NCBI GenBank assembly: GCA_036702975.1 | Contig: DATNPX010000006.1 | Span: 124,001 to 188,000, forward strand | Direction of reading: 5' to 3' | DNA: 64,000 nucleotides | Source: DATNPX01 sp036702975 | GTDB lineage: Bacteria; Cyanobacteriota; Vampirovibrionia; Obscuribacterales; Obscuribacteraceae | Shown here: positions 31,840-40,657 of the stretch, one piece after another | How the letters are laid out: each line of letters begins with the position of its first letter | How positions within the stretch are numbered: the first letter of the stretch is position 1 | The notes under the pieces: generated by a model | Seen by the model: the letters and a program-made list of their open reading frames with translations, nothing else | Told to the model about the DNA's origin: nothing | Database searches by the model: none | Program-made: the position numbers and the translations under genes

Positions 31840-32997
31840 TCAGGCTCTGCGTTGAATTGTATTCGCGGCTTCAATCAACACGGGCAGTTCCGGATGGCGC
31901 AAAATGTACCCGTAATTGCCAATGGCGCGGGCAAATATCGAATTTATCTCCTCGTGGTGAACCACCAGCGAGCTGAAGTTCTCCAGCACTTGCTGATGTG
32001 ACATGGCATAAGGGATATGATACTTGCGACCTATATAGATGACGTAATAGGGACGGTGGCGTTGAGGTTTCGACATTCCGTTGACGATCATCTGTGCCCA
32101 GGTCTTATAGCAATCGAAGTCGAAGACGTAGTTGAACATGTTTATCGTTAATCCGCCTGGCGGTCTCATGTTCACTTCTAAAGGAATGGCTTCACCTGAT
32201 TCTGTGAGGAAAAATTCGAAGTGGAAGAACCTGGCTTTGACGCCGAATGCGCGCAAAGTAATAAGGCCTGCCATCTCAAGCGAAGATTCTATGTTGCGCA
32301 CCGCGTAGTAGTAGATATCTGAATCTTCATTTACGACGTCCATGACGCCGCGGCTGTAGCGCAAAGACGACGAAAAGATGAGATTGCCGTTGGCGTCGAC
32401 AAGTCCATCGTAGGTGATGATTTGGCCGGGGATAAACTCCTCAACTATATAGTCGTTCGGCATCTCACGGATGTAGTGTTCGAGTTCCTGAAAGTTCTCG
32501 ATTTTAAAAGTCTTTGCGGCACCGACCCCAATGTCTGGTTTGGCCACGATTGGATAACCTACTTCGCGCACGAAGTCGCGCAACTCTTTTTCGTTGTTAC
32601 ATACGCGGCCTCGGGCAGGGTTGAGACCGGCTTTTAAGAAAATACGCTTCATCTCAGATTTGCGCTTGATCAAGTCAATTTGATCGCACTTGATGCCTGT
32701 AATGTTGAAATCTGTTCTCAGCTTAGACTCAGTCTCCAGCCAATATTCGTTGTGAGAATCGAGGTGGTCGATTTTGCCGTAACGGTGCGTGAAGTGCCCG
32801 ATTGCTCTTACCAGCTCGTCATAGTTGTGCATGTCCGAGACGCGGTAATACTCAGTCAGACTATCACGCAGGATCGGACTCAGTGCCTCGTATGAGTCGT
32901 CTGCGAGTCCCAGGACTTTCGCCCCTGCTTCTTTGAGCTGGACTGCGAAATAAGCGAAATTTGGCGGAAAATTAGGCGAAAGAAAGACTGAGTTCAT
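31840..32997 (-). CDS. ATP-grasp domain protein
   Basis: 385 residues from the ATG at 32997 (MNSVFLSPNFPPN), chosen because the family-like N-terminal strand starts here; upstream in-frame starts have no ribosome site either. It has a pre-ATP-grasp domain (VLGLADDSYEAL), then YPIVAKPDIGVGAAKTFKI (ATP-binding loop), DYIVEEFIPGQIITYDGLVD, and IPLEVNMRPPGGLTINMFN, which holds the metal-binding Glu/Asn residues. Such enzymes ligate a carboxylate to an amine or thiol via an acyl phosphate. The substrate is unknown. It is divergent from an esterase gene at 33167 with about 170 bp between, so the two may share control and act on the same compound. Confidence 0.87.
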   Translation of the reverse strand: MNSVFLSPNFPPNFAYFAVQLKEAGAKVLGLADDSYEALSPILRDSLTEYYRVSDMHNYDELVRAIGHFTHRYGKIDHLDSHNEYWLETESKLRTDFNITGIKCDQIDLIKRKSEMKRIFLKAGLNPARGRVCNNEKELRDFVREVGYPIVAKPDIGVGAAKTFKIENFQELEHYIREMPNDYIVEEFIPGQIITYDGLVDANGNLIFSSSLRYSRGVMDVVNEDSDIYYYAVRNIESSLEMAGLITLRAFGVKARFFHFEFFLTESGEAIPLEVNMRPPGGLTINMFNYVFDFDCYKTWAQMIVNGMSKPQRHRPYYVIYIGRKYHIPYAMSHQQVLENFSSLVVHHEEINSIFARAIGNYGYILRHPELPVLIEAANTIQRRA

Positions 32998-33166
32998 GGA
33001 CCCTAAAGCCTTAGCCGGGATTAAGGGCATCAGTATAGCTAGATAGTGATTAGATGTCACCGCTGGGCGTTTAAAGCAACCCGACTTGTCAATCGCCAGC
33101 TAGGCTTAACCGGCAGCGTGATACAATCTGGCGATTCTTAAACCCGGAAAACACAGGCGAAAACAA

Positions 33167-33886
33167 ATGTTGCGTGAATATCACAAGTGGCACAGCCCTT
33201 CCCTCAATCGAGACATGGAGTTGCTCCAATTCGGACACCATGGGGCGAAGGTAATTGTGTTCCCCACATCCGAAGGGCGATTCTTCGACTGGGAAAATCG
33301 CCGCATGAACGACCCGATTCAAGAACATATTGAAAAGGGATGGGTGCAGCTTTTTTGTGTGGACAGCGTCGATCCTGAGAGCTGGTTCAACGGTTGGGCG
33401 AATCCCACAGACAGAGCGAGACGTCATCTGCAATATCATGACTACGTCATCAATGAAGTCCTGCCTTTCATGCGTTCAAAGAATGACAACCCATATACTA
33501 TTGCTACTGGTTGTAGTTTCGGCGCCTATCACTCTTTTAGTGTCGCTTTGCGATACCCCGAACACTTCAATCGTGTACTGGGAATGAGCGGCGTTTATGA
33601 CGTGCGCGAATGGACAAACGATGAAATGAACGACGTGATCGCGCAAGGCAGTCCTTGTGAGTATCTTGTCGGCTTACATGATGGCTGGAAGATCGACCAG
33701 ATTCGTAAGCTCGATATGATTATTGCGATTGGTAACGAAGACCCTCTGTTTGGTAACAACAAATGGTTCTCGCAATTGCTCTGGGATAAAGGTGCCTGGC
33801 ACGCTTTCCGTGAATGGAATGGATTCGCGCATGATTGGCCGCAATGGTACGACATGATTCGTATGTATATTGGTGGTGCCAATTAA
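33167..33886 (+). CDS. Esterase-family alpha/beta hydrolase
   Basis: 239 residues, no signal peptide. The nucleophile elbow is G-C-S117-F-G (TIATGCSFGAYHSF), with preceding strand KVIVFPTSEGRFFDW and a His in NGFAHDWPQWYDMI as the likely catalytic His. The sequence fits the putative-esterase (esterase D / EstA-like) family, including the YVINEVLPFMRSK helix. The substrate is unknown. It is divergent to the ATP-grasp gene. Confidence 0.85.
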   Translation: MLREYHKWHSPSLNRDMELLQFGHHGAKVIVFPTSEGRFFDWENRRMNDPIQEHIEKGWVQLFCVDSVDPESWFNGWANPTDRARRHLQYHDYVINEVLPFMRSKNDNPYTIATGCSFGAYHSFSVALRYPEHFNRVLGMSGVYDVREWTNDEMNDVIAQGSPCEYLVGLHDGWKIDQIRKLDMIIAIGNEDPLFGNNKWFSQLLWDKGAWHAFREWNGFAHDWPQWYDMIRMYIGGAN

Positions 33887-34083
33887 GAGATGCTGCGTTC
33901 TGATGCGGCTCTGCTGCTGGTTTCTGCCTAGTAAGATATTTTCGAAATTTTCTTGAATCGGCTATTCATGCGTTTTTTTGCAACAGTATGAAGTGCTGGA
34001 ACCTCAACCATTGCCTTCACGTCAGGCTCCTTGAAAGTCAGATTGCCATGGGCTGGCGTCTAGATAGAGCAAGGAGAATGCAC

Positions 34084-34719
34084 ATGAAACAGGCTGTAAT
34101 TTTGTTTGCAGCGTCTTTGGCGATCGGGGTTTTCACCACGACGGCTGAGGCGCAGACCACAACCGAAACCACTACCGTTAAAACAACGACGACTGCTGTT
34201 GAACTTCCCTCGACAAGCACGTACATCGTTGTCGATCCAGCTACAGGACTCTCGCGCGGGACCTATGATCCTGTGACCAGACTTTGGAATGGTCAGGCAG
34301 TGCCAAGTGGCTATTACATCGTCGAACAGTCCTCCGGAAGACTCATGGCCACCACAGATGCAAGTGGTGCGCTCGTTACGTTGACCACGATTCCGGCAGT
34401 CTTGCCATCGCACTTCGTCGTAATTGACGGGCGCATGGTCTATTTCGAGAGCGATTATGCATTGCGTCGTGCGCAGCTTGAAGCACGAATTGACGACCAA
34501 TACGCAGGCGGTCATTTGTCCAATTTGCAAGTGAAGCAATTAAAACAGCAGATTAGCGAGATCACCAACCTTGAGACGAAAAGAAAATCCAACGGCACGT
34601 TGAAGGAGTCGACCCGCCGCGAGATAGAGCGTCGCTTCGCTCAAGTGCAATCGCAGTTGGATAGAGACATCGCCAAGATCAGTGACAAGCGGGTCAAGAT
34701 CGGTATTAAAGCTGACTAA
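34084..34719 (+). CDS. Secreted hypothetical protein, Thr-rich N-terminus, coiled C-terminus
   Basis: 211 residues from the ATG at 34084, which has AAGGAG 7 nt upstream; the ATG 6 nt earlier is too close to the ribosome site. The signal peptide ends AEAQ. A Thr-rich segment is followed by a small beta domain (YIVVDPATGLSRGTYDPVTRLW, then GYYIVEQSSGRLMA), where two similar strands look like an internal repeat, and a charged helical C-terminus of about 80 residues (coiled-coil-like). The family is not recognised. Two hairpins follow the gene. Confidence 0.65.
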   Translation: MKQAVILFAASLAIGVFTTTAEAQTTTETTTVKTTTTAVELPSTSTYIVVDPATGLSRGTYDPVTRLWNGQAVPSGYYIVEQSSGRLMATTDASGALVTLTTIPAVLPSHFVVIDGRMVYFESDYALRRAQLEARIDDQYAGGHLSNLQVKQLKQQISEITNLETKRKSNGTLKESTRREIERRFAQVQSQLDRDIAKISDKRVKIGIKAD

Positions 34720-35117
34720 CTGCAGAAGCAAACTGGAAAGTGGATTCAAAGCTGCTCGAGTGAAAACTTGAGCACAGGGTAAAGGAGGAACCATCCGAAC
34801 CAAGTTTGGGTGGTCCTCTTGTTTGGCCTGTTTGTATTTGGGAAAGTTCGCGAGTTTCGATTTCTATGATTGGCGTTTACGGCGCACCGTATGCAGTGCC
34901 CATACCAGTCCGTGGCGTTTGTTTCGCAAAATAAACCGCTGATTCGATAATCCTAGTTTTGTAGGCAATTTGTCAAAATTTTCTGCTGATTCGGCGTTAA
35001 ACTCTTCTGGCGGGGAACATAGCTGTCAGCCCCATAGCTTGGTTCCGGCTCTTTTTGCCTTCTCATCAGCTATCATAGAGGGGATTGTCTGGCTATTGGA
35101 GCAAAAGGAGTATAACA
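34720..35117. other. Intergenic region with two tandem hairpins
   Basis: 398 bp between co-directional genes. The left part holds the two hairpins described separately. The rest (34830-35117) should contain the promoter of the EF-hand gene; I see no convincing -35/-10 pair. The Shine-Dalgarno AAAGGAG precedes 35118. Confidence 0.5.
34754..34818 (+). terminator. Tandem hairpins, likely terminator
   Basis: The first hairpin is GCTCGAGT-GAAA-ACTTGAGC (34754-34773), an 8-bp stem with one G-T wobble and a GAAA tetraloop. The second is GAGGAACCATCC paired with GGGTGGTCCTC (34785-34818), with one bulged A and one wobble, followed by TTGTTTGG. They lie 35-100 bp after the stop of the gene at 34084. 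Confidence 0.65.
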
Positions 35118-35516
35118 ATGCCTCTCAATGACCTTTTCAACAAAAAGGGCGGTGGCAAGGCCGGCAGCGACGAGTTCGAAAATGCCTGGTTCAGTCTGGC
35201 TCCGGACCCCGCAGCGCCTCCTCAGAAAAAGTTGACGCCGGCACAGCAAAATCTCGAAGACATAAAAAAGTATGCCTACGAGCAATTCGACAGGCTCGAC
35301 ACGAATAACAACGGCTTTATCGAAGCCTCTGAGTTGCATACTGTCTTTAACGATCCCAATACACCGATGCGCGAGAAGTCGTTCATCATGTTCTTACTGC
35401 ACAACCAGCAGGAGATCGCCGACTCTGTGCAAGAAGGCGAACCAAATTATAGAGATGGAATCTCTCGATTAGATATCGAGCAATATTTCAAACTGGTTAT
35501 CAGTCGTCTGGCTTAG
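35118..35516 (+). CDS. Small EF-hand protein
   Basis: 132 residues from the ATG at 35118 with AAAGGAG 8 nt upstream (an upstream in-frame start has none). A Gly/Lys-rich start and a Pro-rich linker lead to helix-loop-helix FDRLDTNNNGFIEASEL, a canonical loop D61-T-N63-N-N65-G-F-I-E69-A-S-E72. The C-terminal RDGISRLDIEQYFKLV is a degenerate second hand. It is a paralogue of the gene at 26243, with the same order of parts. No signal peptide. Calcium buffering or sensing in the cytoplasm is likely; the partner is unknown. Confidence 0.85.
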   Translation: MPLNDLFNKKGGGKAGSDEFENAWFSLAPDPAAPPQKKLTPAQQNLEDIKKYAYEQFDRLDTNNNGFIEASELHTVFNDPNTPMREKSFIMFLLHNQQEIADSVQEGEPNYRDGISRLDIEQYFKLVISRLA

Positions 35517-35526
35517 AGCAGGCGTC

Positions 35527-35562
35527 GTACTTACTTACTTACTTACTTATTGTCTTACTTAC
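35527..35562. repeat. TTAC tetranucleotide repeat at stop codon of HisH-like gene
   Basis: Four uninterrupted TTAC units (35531-35546), then TTAT and TGTC, then two more TTAC units. The tract overlaps the TAA stop of the leftward HisH-like gene (35559-35561) and lies 10 bp after the EF-hand gene stop. Confidence 0.85.
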
Positions 35563-36212
35563 TGTCCTAGCGCTTCCTTCAGCCATGTCGTCATCAGGCG
35601 CACGCCGGCATCTTTGCTTTGCTCTGGTTGGAACTGAAATCCGGTTACATTTTTGAACTTGATTGCTGCACAGAACCGTTCTTGGTAGTTGCCATTGAAG
35701 CTGATTATCTCTTGCTGCTCTGGTTTTGCAAAGTATGAATTGCAGAAGTAGACAAACTCCTCTTTTGGATACACAAGTTGAAATTGAGGCGTCGGAGCGA
35801 TTCGATTTGATCCGATTTGACATGTGCCTTTTTTGAAACGAACTACCTGTCCGTTCAGAAGTCCTAGGCCGGGAATCCCAGGCGACTCTTCGCTTTGCTC
35901 GAATAGTATCTGCATCCCAACTGCAATACCAAGATAAGGTGTACCGGTTTTGATTATTTCGATCAACTTGTCGTGGAAGTAGTAGTCTTTGACCGCTTGC
36001 ATTACTTTCGCGAAAGTACCGACGCCGGACACTATGATTGGGGTTCCACCCTGCAAGTCTCCACCATCGGTAACTTGTTTGCAGACGATGCCCATTTCCT
36101 GCAGAAAGCGATTGAGGCTGGCGACCGCACCACCACCAACGTCGATGAGCTGCACGTTCCCTGATAATTTGCCAGATGTTGGGCGAGCCGCCGGACCGGG
36201 TTGGTAACCCAT
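35559..36212 (-). CDS. HisH-like glutamine amidotransferase lacking catalytic Cys and His
   Basis: 217 residues from the ATG at 36212 (GGGGAGGA upstream). The whole protein aligns by eye with the HisH glutaminase subunit of imidazole glycerol phosphate synthase: SGVGTFAKVMQAV, YLGIAVGMQILFEQSEES, IGSNRI, YFCNSYF, CAAIKF, GFQFQPEQS. HisH has GICLGMQ and VQFHPE; here the nucleophile is A97 and the triad His is Q195, while E197 remains. The His of FVHSY is N158. Glutamine hydrolysis should be impossible, so it is a pseudo-glutaminase, perhaps regulatory or structural. No hisF or other histidine gene is in the window. Confidence 0.85.
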   Translation of the reverse strand: MGYQPGPAARPTSGKLSGNVQLIDVGGGAVASLNRFLQEMGIVCKQVTDGGDLQGGTPIIVSGVGTFAKVMQAVKDYYFHDKLIEIIKTGTPYLGIAVGMQILFEQSEESPGIPGLGLLNGQVVRFKKGTCQIGSNRIAPTPQFQLVYPKEEFVYFCNSYFAKPEQQEIISFNGNYQERFCAAIKFKNVTGFQFQPEQSKDAGVRLMTTWLKEALGQ

Positions 36213-36347
36213 AATCGAATCCTCCCCTGATTGATTCTTTCGTTGTTCCCAATTTATGAAACAATGCAACACTGCCGGTCATACTGCGGCGTTCACGATT
36301 TTGGCTGCGGATGAATTTTTTGGATGGCAGAAGCTAACTTTGTGGTT

Positions 36348-36680
36348 TCACATTTCACTCTGCGCTTTCGCAAGTGCCTCTGGCGTAACTAATATGCCGA
36401 CTCGTTCGTAGCACTTCCACAGTTGAGACCATTGCATCACAGTGTATGTAGCTGAAGAGTACTTACCGGCCAGGCGTGATAGCTTGGCGTCTCCCTTGCG
36501 AAGCATCTCAAAGGAAGCAAGACCAGCGCACTTACGGCACAGCACTTCGCGGTCGTCCTGCGAATTTTGCATCTTAATAATGTCGCCTGCATTCAACTTC
36601 GTATCGCATGCGTAGCATCGCGACGCTCGTGCGATGGCATAGACAACGTTTTTTGCTCTCTTTTTATTCTCTGTGGTCAT
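36348..36680 (-). CDS. Small zinc-ribbon protein (DUF2293-like end)
   Basis: 110 residues, no signal peptide. Two CxxC pairs (CYACDTKL and LCRKCAG) about 23 residues apart make a probable zinc ribbon. The C-terminal WSQLWKCYERVGILVTPEALAKAQ resembles the conserved end of DUF2293 proteins as I remember it; this is low confidence. Its ATG lies 17 nt inside the end of the signal peptidase gene, so the two are translationally coupled. Confidence 0.65.
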   Translation of the reverse strand: MTTENKKRAKNVVYAIARASRCYACDTKLNAGDIIKMQNSQDDREVLCRKCAGLASFEMLRKGDAKLSRLAGKYSSATYTVMQWSQLWKCYERVGILVTPEALAKAQSEM

Positions 36681-37497
36681 CTAAGCTTTGAGTGTAGTTA
36701 CGTAAATAGCCGTGCCCTGAGCCCTTAAAAGGGCTGGGTAGCTTTGCGCATAAATTCTGTATCCATGCATCTTTCCAGAAAACACAACAGGCTCGACCGA
36801 CGATCCGATTCTGTTCGGCAAATCCCCAAACGTGACTGTCGGCACTTGCATTCCTATTGTCTCCCAAAACAAACAATTGGTTCTCCGGAACGACTATCGG
36901 CTCGCCGCTGTGAGGAAATGGCATCACCGGTTGGCCATCGCGCGAATAACCTCCGATGTCTCCGAGTGCTTTCAGGTTGTAGTTGGGTCGCGTTTTCACA
37001 TAGGCTGATTCATCGAGCAATTCTCCATTTATGAAAACCCCAACATGTCGCTTGATCTCGATGCGATCGCCTGGTAAGCCGATTACACGCTTGATGAAGG
37101 CTGGAGGATTTTCCGGTAACAACGGAATAAAGCGCCCAAGCAATCCGTTGTCTGGGCAGCCGTTTTCGATTTCTGGAGGATAGAAGACGACTATGTCACC
37201 TCTTTCGTACTTTCGACACCACAACGGATGAGTGATCTTCTCAACAAGAACTCGGTCGTTTATCTGAAGTGTCGGAAGCATAGACGACGACGGAATATAC
37301 CGTGCTTCTGCGATTGTGCCCTTAAAGAAAATTGCCATAGCACCCATCAGGAGCACGAACTGGAGGGCGTAAAGTCCAATTGAGCTGATCTTGCTGGTAA
37401 CTGATACTGGAAATGCTGCATCTACATTAGTTTCGATTTCTGACTTTGGTCGAGCCCTCGAATTTTCATCTTCTTGATCGTTGGTAACTGTGGTCAT
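36664..37497 (-). CDS. lepB: Signal peptidase I
   Basis: 277 residues, ATG with GGAGAG upstream. One N-terminal transmembrane helix (residues about 40-62) follows an acidic cytoplasmic start. Catalytic S72 lies in PSSSMLPTL and general-base K136 in FIKRVIGLPGD. The other conserved boxes are RGDIVVFYPPE and LGDNRNASADSHVWG. It removes signal peptides from exported proteins on the outer face of the inner membrane, which matters here because the window encodes many secreted products. It is first in a two-gene unit with the zinc-ribbon gene. Confidence 0.95.
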   Translation of the reverse strand: MTTVTNDQEDENSRARPKSEIETNVDAAFPVSVTSKISSIGLYALQFVLLMGAMAIFFKGTIAEARYIPSSSMLPTLQINDRVLVEKITHPLWCRKYERGDIVVFYPPEIENGCPDNGLLGRFIPLLPENPPAFIKRVIGLPGDRIEIKRHVGVFINGELLDESAYVKTRPNYNLKALGDIGGYSRDGQPVMPFPHSGEPIVVPENQLFVLGDNRNASADSHVWGFAEQNRIVGRACCVFWKDAWIQNLCAKLPSPFKGSGHGYLRNYTQSLDDHRE

Positions 37498-37632
37498 CGG
37501 CTCTCCTCAACAAAGATCTCTATAGAATTTGCAGCTTTCGAATCATATAAACAATATTGGCTATCTAAACATCAATTTTAAAGCGCTTGAGTCGGTTTTA
37601 ATACGGTAAAAATACTGACGTTTGCAGTAGGC

Positions 37633-38238
37633 TCAAGTTTCGCCCGATTCAAGAAGTTTTGTCCAATTTTTCCTGGCTGGCAACGCAGTCGATCCGGCTT
37701 TACAGAGGGGACATTCGTCCTCCTCCCACAAGTTAATTGTCTTTTTTATCAAGGAGACCACGTCGTGCCCTCGAAACTTGCTGTCTCCTGAAAAATTCGC
37801 CAGCACCATGAGCGGTGTCATGAGGTTCACGCCTGCTCCTGCCAATGCCAGCCGAACTTTTTCATAGCTGCCACCAGTGTATAAATCGTCTGCACAAAAC
37901 ATAACCGAAGCAGTAGAGGCGATATCGAAATTTAGCTCGGGAGATTCAAGTGACCTAATATATGCTAGCCGGCAACCCAAATTTTCAGCTAAGCAAAATC
38001 CGACATTCATTCCATATGGCGGATAGGTGATTAACCACTCGGGAACGGCATAATTTGGCGTTAATGACTTGGCAAGAGCGGTGCATGCTTCTCTCAATAG
38101 CTTCGGTTGACTCATCAAATAGTCGCTATTGAAATAAAAGTCAGAGTGACAATTATTCAAAGAATAGGCTGCATGAAAGCCGCGTTCTGGATATTTCCAG
38201 ATGACTGAATATTGTTCGAGGAGTTCTTCCCAGCTCAT
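37633..38238 (-). CDS. Phosphoribosyltransferase-like protein
   Basis: 201 residues from the ATG at 38238 (MSWEELLEQY); a longer frame would overlap the upstream acyltransferase gene by about 90 nt. The PRTase signature is VMFCADDLYTGGSYEKV, equivalent to the VLLVDD..TGGS PRPP-binding loop of type I phosphoribosyltransferases (orotate PRT / ComF type). A C-terminal CPLC could be half a zinc site. It could be a ComF-like or a specialised PRTase; the nucleobase or substrate is not evident. It lies downstream of the acyltransferase gene on the same strand. Confidence 0.6.
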   Translation of the reverse strand: MSWEELLEQYSVIWKYPERGFHAAYSLNNCHSDFYFNSDYLMSQPKLLREACTALAKSLTPNYAVPEWLITYPPYGMNVGFCLAENLGCRLAYIRSLESPELNFDIASTASVMFCADDLYTGGSYEKVRLALAGAGVNLMTPLMVLANFSGDSKFRGHDVVSLIKKTINLWEEDECPLCKAGSTALPARKNWTKLLESGET

Positions 38239-38290
38239 TGTCTTTCTCTGGTTGCTAAAATGCGGATTCGGAACAACGCAGTTGCTATGT

Positions 38291-39520
38291 TTATCTCTTG
38301 CCGGATTGACTGGCGATAATATGCGACATTCCTCTTTTGAAATAGCGACCTTCGAAGAGATAAGCAAAGCCCAACGCGGCAAGCACAGTAAGAGGTAACG
38401 CTCCGAGCAGGAACAACAGGATTTCTATAAATGACGCTAGTTGAACCGATTGACCGTATAGGGGAGTCAAAAGAGGCTGAGTGACGAACTTCGTGTAAAG
38501 CTGTAATAAGGGTGCGTGGATCAGATAGAGACTGTAAGAAGCAATACCGATGATTTGCAGCCGCTTATGGGAGAGGAATCGCTTCAAAGCGTTAAACTCG
38601 CCGTTCTTCATGAGGCACATAATAGCGGCCGTCGCCGCTCCGACTGCCAGTTGAAAATCAAGCCCGTGGACAATTTGCACTTGTGCTGGGACAAACCAAG
38701 TGAGCGCTCCGATTGAGGCCACAAGCAGTAGAGACGCAACCTTCAATATTTGCGTAAGCAGAATATTTCTACGTGTTTTGAAGTCGGCAGCAAGCATGCC
38801 TAGCGCGAACAGTCCTGTATAGTGAGTGCACCATGGGGCTAGCTGTACCGATACTGTCGGAACATAGATGCCGGCTAAGAGCATAAGAGTTGTTGTCGAA
38901 ATTCCACCAATTATTCGCCAAAGAATTAGTGCAAGCGGAAAGAGCAAGTATACTTTCGCTTCCACTCCAATTGACCAGAAAACGTGATTGGTGTTTGCCT
39001 TCGTCAGCTCTGGTATAAAAAGAAGATTGCCTCTGAGTCCATCGAGAGTTGCCGGTAAACAAATGTCAAAATGAGTTCCAAGCGGCGTTTTAAGAACTGT
39101 GGTCGCTAGAATAAAAGACAGAGCGATAGCAGCGTAATATGGTGGCACAATGCGTTTGGCTCGTTTGACAAAGAAACCCAGAACACCTTCTTTCAATTGA
39201 TAGTTCGAATTATTTACAGTCAACATCAAGCAAAAACCTGACACGACCAGAAAGACAACTACGCCATAGGCGCCGTGTGCAAGCCAACCAAAAAGAAATT
39301 TTGCTGCACCGTGTGGATGTATGCCTCTCAGTACTGACCATACTTGTAGGAAAGCATGGTAAGCGACTACGTACAGAGCGGTCAGCGCTCGCAATCCATC
39401 GAGAAACTCAAGACGATCTGATACCGCCTGGTCTGCCTGTTGTGCGCTTTGCCCATCGGTACTGGGAGGGGATAGACCGAGCTCTGGGTTGGCTTTTAAT
39501 ATTGTGTGCGCCGGAGGCAT
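38291..39520 (-). CDS. Acyltransferase family 3 membrane protein
   Basis: 409 residues with about ten hydrophobic segments. The family motif EFLDGLRALTALYVVAYHAF at residues about 37-56 carries the R and the H of the acyltransferase 3 (OafA/YrhL-like) active site, and VNHVFW-type residues (NTNHVFWSIGVEAKVYLLFP) match the second conserved block. Such proteins O-acetylate or O-succinylate sugars of surface polysaccharides or peptidoglycan at the inner membrane. The acceptor is unknown. Confidence 0.88.
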   Translation of the reverse strand: MPPAHTILKANPELGLSPPSTDGQSAQQADQAVSDRLEFLDGLRALTALYVVAYHAFLQVWSVLRGIHPHGAAKFLFGWLAHGAYGVVVFLVVSGFCLMLTVNNSNYQLKEGVLGFFVKRAKRIVPPYYAAIALSFILATTVLKTPLGTHFDICLPATLDGLRGNLLFIPELTKANTNHVFWSIGVEAKVYLLFPLALILWRIIGGISTTTLMLLAGIYVPTVSVQLAPWCTHYTGLFALGMLAADFKTRRNILLTQILKVASLLLVASIGALTWFVPAQVQIVHGLDFQLAVGAATAAIMCLMKNGEFNALKRFLSHKRLQIIGIASYSLYLIHAPLLQLYTKFVTQPLLTPLYGQSVQLASFIEILLFLLGALPLTVLAALGFAYLFEGRYFKRGMSHIIASQSGKR

Positions 39521-39583
39521 GGATCCTTATTAAGTGGGATGCGTTGCGTTCTGCTAGTTTCGCTTTATGCGGTTTCGGATGGT

Positions 39584-40657
39584 TCAGTTGTTGGGGCTCC
39601 AGGCTCGCACCGGTACATTTCCGTTGACCATCGCTTGCATCGGTGCAGTAAAAAACAGATAGGGGTGCACAGACGAATCGAGCGCGCTGCATTCTTCGAG
39701 TTTGGTTCTCGCCTCTGCAGGCAAGTCGAATTCGATCGCAGCAAAGTTATCTTCAAGTTGATGCAGCTTCGTTGCACCAATGATTGTAGAAGTGATACCA
39801 GGTTGTGTCGCTACCCAATTCAAAGCGACTTGGGCTGCCGACTTACCCACCGATTTTGCAACCTCAGAAACCGCGTCTACTATCGTCCAATTGTGCTCGT
39901 TGAAGAGTTTGGCAAAACCTGGATGTCCGGAATCTTTCATAACCGAAAGCCTTCCAGCGTTTTCGCCGTTGAAATCTCTTTTGTATTTTCCGCTCAAAAG
40001 TCCGCTTGCCAGTGGGCTCCAAGGGCATATTCCGAGCCCAAACTCTTGCGCCGCTGGAATATGCTCGCGCTCAATAGCTCTTTCGATCAAAGAATATTCC
40101 AACTGTAGCGCCGAAGCACGATGTAGTGCATGAGTTTCTGCCAAAGTCTGCATCTTTGCCAAATACCAGGCTGGCACGTCGGAAAGTCCGAAGTATCTAA
40201 TCTTTCCTTCGCGTACCAGGTCACCGAGTGTAAGCAGCACTTCCTCAACTGGTGTCACTTTGTCCCAGGTGTGAAGCCAGTAAAAGTCCACGTAGTCTGT
40301 CTGCAGACGTTTTAATGAGCCTTCGAGCGCGCGATAGATATTTTTGCGACCGTTGCCACCAGCATTTGGATTGCCGGGCTTGGCGTTGAACGTAAATTTT
40401 GTCGCAATTACGACATCATCTCTTAGTTTGCTGTCTTTGACGAACTTACCGAGAAGCTCTTCACTCTTTCCGTTTGTGTAACCATCTGCGGTATCAAGAA
40501 AATTGCCACCTTTCGAAATATACGCATCGAAAATCTTGCGCGCGGTGTCTTCCGAACTTCCCCAGCCCCAATCTTCACCGAAAGTCATTGTGCCAAGACA
40601 GAGCGGGCTGACTTTCAGTCCCGAGCGCCCCAAAGTCACATATTCCGAAAGTTTCAT
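39584..40657 (-). CDS. Aldo/keto reductase
   Basis: 357 residues from the ATG at 40657 with TTGGAG 6 nt upstream. TIM-barrel NADPH-dependent oxidoreductase: TLGRSGLKVSPLCLGTMTFGEDW, FLDTADGYTNGKSEELLG (Asp and Tyr of the active site), VVIATKF (Lys), FYWLHTWD (His), and SPLASGLLSGKY. It reduces aldehydes or ketones. Length and motifs are like the YajO/Tas subgroup. Stands alone between other leftward genes and a 355-bp gap. Confidence 0.92.
   Translation of the reverse strand: MKLSEYVTLGRSGLKVSPLCLGTMTFGEDWGWGSSEDTARKIFDAYISKGGNFLDTADGYTNGKSEELLGKFVKDSKLRDDVVIATKFTFNAKPGNPNAGGNGRKNIYRALEGSLKRLQTDYVDFYWLHTWDKVTPVEEVLLTLGDLVREGKIRYFGLSDVPAWYLAKMQTLAETHALHRASALQLEYSLIERAIEREHIPAAQEFGLGICPWSPLASGLLSGKYKRDFNGENAGRLSVMKDSGHPGFAKLFNEHNWTIVDAVSEVAKSVGKSAAQVALNWVATQPGITSTIIGATKLHQLEDNFAAIEFDLPAEARTKLEECSALDSSVHPYLFFTAPMQAMVNGNVPVRAWSPNN

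Noticed and set aside
35539..36282. 247-codon minus-strand open frame overlapping the HisH-like gene
   Set aside because: It is an out-of-frame shadow rich in Arg and Trp; the HisH-like frame has all the family blocks.
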